DNA of 64,000 nucleotides from Burkholderia lata (GTDB lineage Bacteria > Pseudomonadota > Gammaproteobacteria > Burkholderiales > Burkholderiaceae). The stretch lies in contig NZ_CABVQK010000009.1 of the NCBI RefSeq assembly GCF_902499335.1, positions 124,001 to 188,000 of the forward strand. Direction: 5' to 3'. This document shows, piece after piece, positions 61,560-64,000 of the stretch. The notes below the pieces were generated by a model. That model had not been told where the DNA came from. It searched no databases and saw only the letters and a list, made by a program, of their open reading frames with translations. Both the position numbers and the translations under genes were made by a program. Positions within the stretch are counted from its first letter, which is position 1. Each line of letters opens with the position of its first letter.

Positions 61560-62690
61560 ATGCAGAACCTCGACAATCCTTCCCACGATCGCGAGGTAGG
61601 CAGCGCCGACGCGACGCAGGACACCACGCGCATCGACGACGTCCGCATCGGCGCCGTGCGCCCGCTGATTTCACCGGCGCTGCTGCTGGACGAACTGCCG
61701 GTGCCGGCCGCCACGCAGACGCTCGTCGAGGATACGCGCCGCGCGATCGGCGACATCCTGCACGGCCGCGACGACCGGCTGCTGCTCGTCGTCGGCCCGT
61801 GCTCGATCCACGATCACGATCAGGCGCTCGATTACGCGCGCCGCCTGAAGATCGCCGCCGATGCGCTGAAGGACGACCTGCTGATCACGATGCGCGTCTA
61901 CTTCGAAAAGCCACGCACGACGGTCGGCTGGAAGGGCTACATCAACGATCCGCGTCTCGACGGCAGCTTCCGCATCAACGAAGGGCTGCGCGCTGCGCGG
62001 CAACTGCTGCTCGACATCAACGCGCTTGGCCTGCCGGCGTCGACCGAATTCCTCGACCTGCTGAGCCCGCAGTACATCGCCGACCTGATCGCGTGGGGCG
62101 CGATCGGCGCGCGCACGACCGAGAGCCAGAGCCATCGCCAGCTCGCGTCGGGCCTGAGCTGCCCGATCGGCTTCAAGAACGGCACCGACGGCGGCGTGCA
62201 GGTCGCGTCCGACGCGATCGTCGCCGCGGCGGCGAGCCATGCGTTCATGGGGATGACGAAGATGGGGATGGCCGCGATCTTCGAGACGCGCGGCAACGAC
62301 GATGCGCACGTGATCCTGCGCGGCGGCAAGAACGGCCCGAACTACGACGCCGAACATGTCGAGGCGAGCTGCGCGGTGCTGCGCAAGGCCGGCTTGCGCG
62401 AGCAGGTGATGGTTGACTGCTCGCACGCGAACTCGAACAAGTCGCACGACCGGCAGATCGACGTCGCGCAGGATCTCGCGCGGCAGCTCGCGCAAGGCGA
62501 GCACCGGATCGTCGGCGTGATGGTCGAGAGTCATCTCGAGGCCGGGCGCCAGGACCTGAAGCCGGGCGTGCCGCTGAAGTACGGTGTATCGATCACCGAT
62601 GCGTGCCTGAGCTGGACGCAGACGGAACCCGTACTCGACGTGCTGGCCGAGGCGGTGCGGCACCGGCGCGTGTATTCGCGCAACGCGTGA
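61560..62690 (+). CDS. aroG: 3-Deoxy-7-phosphoheptulonate synthase, class I
   Basis: A 376-residue DAHP synthase of the AroFGH type. It has LLVVGPCSIHDHDQALDYA near residue 75, RVYFEKPRTTVGWKGYINDP near 110, GARTTESQSHRQLASGLSCPIGFKNGTDG near 185 in consecutive pieces, and VDCSHANSNK near 285. It condenses phosphoenolpyruvate and erythrose 4-phosphate, the first step of the shikimate pathway. Residues that contact Phe or Tyr cannot be judged with certainty here, so the feedback type is open. It is monocistronic, with CCCGGAGAATCACC before the ATG. Confidence 0.95.
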   Translation: MQNLDNPSHDREVGSADATQDTTRIDDVRIGAVRPLISPALLLDELPVPAATQTLVEDTRRAIGDILHGRDDRLLLVVGPCSIHDHDQALDYARRLKIAADALKDDLLITMRVYFEKPRTTVGWKGYINDPRLDGSFRINEGLRAARQLLLDINALGLPASTEFLDLLSPQYIADLIAWGAIGARTTESQSHRQLASGLSCPIGFKNGTDGGVQVASDAIVAAAASHAFMGMTKMGMAAIFETRGNDDAHVILRGGKNGPNYDAEHVEASCAVLRKAGLREQVMVDCSHANSNKSHDRQIDVAQDLARQLAQGEHRIVGVMVESHLEAGRQDLKPGVPLKYGVSITDACLSWTQTEPVLDVLAEAVRHRRVYSRNA

Positions 62691-62853
62691 CGGGTGCTGC
62701 GTCATCGCGTCCGATGCAGCGTTTCGCGAGTGGCGCTAACATGATCCGGTGCGATGCGTCGTGCGCAGGCCGCCGTGCTTCAGGCGGCGCATGCATGAAG
62801 GCGGCTTGGCCGGCCGCCGACACCGACAACAATTCACCGGAGTACATAACAGC

Positions 62854-63282
62854 ATGGCTTTCTACAAGACACTCATCGCAGCAACCGTCCTCGCATCGAG
62901 CGTCAGCGCGCACGCGCAGATCGCCGGCGCACAGCCGATCAGCGTGACCGTCGAGCAATCGCAGGCGCTGCTCGAAGGCTGGAGCGTGAAGAAGAGCGTG
63001 CTCGGCAAGGCTGTCTACAACGACGAGAACCAGAAGGTCGGCACCGTGCGCGACCTGATCGTCGCACCGGACGGCTCGGTGTCGGCGGCGATCGTGTCGG
63101 CCGGCGGCTTCCTCGGTGTGGCCGCACACGACGTCGCGGTGCCGATCGCGTCGCTCGACGTGCGCAACGGCAACATCTACCTGCCGGGTGCGACGAAGGA
63201 TGCATTGAAGGCGACGCCGGCGTTCCAGTACGCGAAGGTGCCGTCGCCGCCGAAGCCGAAGAAGCTCGACGACAAGCACTGA
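62854..63282 (+). CDS. Exported PRC-barrel-domain protein
   Basis: A 142-residue protein with a signal peptide (residues 1-22, SVSAHA-QIAG) and a single PRC-barrel domain from about residue 48 to 110: KSVLGKAVYNDENQKVGTVRDLIVAPDG and AAHDVAVPIASLDV. A Pro/Lys-rich tail (SPPKPKKLDDKH) ends it. Exported PRC-barrel proteins are stress-linked in several Proteobacteria, but the role here is unknown. ATG 62854 has CGGAG about 11 bases upstream. Confidence 0.87.
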   Translation: MAFYKTLIAATVLASSVSAHAQIAGAQPISVTVEQSQALLEGWSVKKSVLGKAVYNDENQKVGTVRDLIVAPDGSVSAAIVSAGGFLGVAAHDVAVPIASLDVRNGNIYLPGATKDALKATPAFQYAKVPSPPKPKKLDDKH

Positions 63283-63300
63283 GCAGGCACTGATTTGCAC

Positions 63301-63325
63301 GGCCCGGCGCGCGATGCGCCGGGCC
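63301..63325. terminator. Bidirectional hairpin terminator
   Basis: GGCCCGGCGC (63301-63310) and GCGCCGGGCC (63316-63325) pair perfectly around GCGAT in the convergent gap between the PRC-barrel gene and the DapF-family gene. Confidence 0.75.
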
Positions 63326-63374
63326 TGGTCCGGCCGGCCGCGCGCCGGTGAGGCTCGCGCGTTGGCCCGGATCT

Positions 63375-64000
63375 TCAGCCCTCGGGCGTCTGCTCGCCCA
63401 GCCAGTTTCCGCTGAACCCGAACGCGACCGGCCCGCTCAGGAACACACTGCCGGCGCCATCCCAACGCACGGTGACGTCGCCGCCGTCGCACTCGACCCG
63501 CACGGTGTCGTCGAGCAGCCCGCGCCGGATGCCATTGACGACCGCTCCGCACGAACACGATCCCGAACCGAGCGGCACACCGCCGCCGCGCTCCCAGATG
63601 CGCAGGCGAATATGCGTGCGATCGATCATCTGAACGAAATGCACGTTGGTTTTCTGCGGAAACAGCGGATGCGTTTCGATGGCCGGGCCGAGCGCCGCGA
63701 CATCGATCGAGCGGAGATCGTCGACGAAGAACGTGCAATGCGGATTGCCCATGTTGCAGGCGGCCGGCGCGCCGGGCAGCGGCAGCGCGAGGGTGTCGAG
63801 TGCCTCGGCGGCCGGCACGTCCTGCCAGCCGGTGAGCGGCCTGCCCATCTCGACGGTGATCAGGCCGTTCGCGTCCGTCGAGCAAACGAGATACCCGCGC
63901 GGAGTCCGCAGCACGAGCGACGCCATGCCGGTTTCCCGCATCAGTTGCCACGCGACGCCACGCGTTGCGCTGCCGCAGGTATCGAGCGGCGAGCCGTCGG
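63375..64000 (-). CDS. DapF-family amino-acid epimerase, 5' end outside window
   Basis: The C-terminal 208 residues of a diaminopimelate epimerase-fold protein; the N-terminus lies beyond 64000. It keeps MGNPHCTFFVDDL and RLRIWERGGGVPL, with the conserved His and Glu/Arg. The first catalytic cysteine is present in DGSPLDTCGSATRG. The second, normally in ACGSGAC, is replaced: the aligned sequence is PLGSGSCSCG, with serine at that position. It is therefore probably a paralogue with altered activity rather than the housekeeping DapF. ATG 63941 is internal and not the true start. It is convergent with the PRC-barrel gene. Confidence 0.82.
   Translation of the reverse strand, partial: DGSPLDTCGSATRGVAWQLMRETGMASLVLRTPRGYLVCSTDANGLITVEMGRPLTGWQDVPAAEALDTLALPLPGAPAACNMGNPHCTFFVDDLRSIDVAALGPAIETHPLFPQKTNVHFVQMIDRTHIRLRIWERGGGVPLGSGSCSCGAVVNGIRRGLLDDTVRVECDGGDVTVRWDGAGSVFLSGPVAFGFSGNWLGEQTPEG

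Overview
The window is high-GC, densely coded DNA with the gene content, operon style and Shine-Dalgarno sequences of Burkholderia (sensu stricto, probably the cepacia complex). The load of catabolic and regulatory genes suggests a secondary chromosome. The organism and replicon are inferences from content, not from a marker gene. No rRNA, tRNA, CRISPR array, prophage or complete insertion sequence was seen.

Layout. 1-1.1 kb: a metallo-beta-lactamase-fold hydrolase. 1.2-8.8 kb: a galactoside module. A LacI-type repressor is divergent from an operon for a MalK-like ATPase, a GH42 beta-galactosidase, a solute-binding protein and two permeases, with a perfect 16-bp palindrome in the promoter. 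8.9-10.9 kb: an FCD-type GntR regulator divergent from an OsmC-like peroxidase and a glutathione S-transferase, with a TGGTATACCA operator between. 10.9-20.4 kb: a non-phosphorylating L-arabinose system. A LysR regulator is divergent from sugar-acid dehydratase, DapA-family dehydratase, Gfo/Idh sugar dehydrogenase, AraF, AraG, AraH and SMP-30 lactonase. 20.6-29.9 kb: a ferulate/hydroxycinnamate module with a MarR regulator, ech, vdh, fcs, an aromatic-acid MFS carrier, a porin and a tannase-family feruloyl esterase lipoprotein. Two copies of the inverted repeat ATCAGG-N3-CCTGAT tie it together.

30-33 kb: an Lrp-type regulator divergent from a diaminopropionate ammonia-lyase-like PLP enzyme and an M20 amidohydrolase. 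33.1-35.6 kb: a YtcJ-like amidohydrolase with much lower G+C than its surroundings, then a perfect 42-bp tandem duplication. 35.6-42 kb: a class III aminotransferase, a GNAT acetyltransferase, and a set of XRE-cupin regulator, RidA, DadA-like oxidoreductase and APC permease that looks like amino-acid catabolism. 42-48 kb: a glycine-zipper lipoprotein, two tandem cytosine-deaminase-like amidohydrolases, an NTF2-like secreted protein, a LysR regulator and an ankyrin-repeat protein.

48.1-49.4 kb: an HTH / AbiEii-type nucleotidyltransferase toxin-antitoxin pair with its own operator. 49.8-55.4 kb: an unassigned catabolic group (orphan amino-acid binding protein, PhyH oxygenase, HutC-like and XRE-cupin regulators, class II aldolase, DapA-family lyase, MOSC protein). 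55.4-64 kb: an SDR, a YceH protein, a three-gene operon of poorly known proteins, a secretory lipase, aroG, a PRC-barrel protein, and a DapF-family epimerase cut by the window end that has serine at the second catalytic cysteine position.
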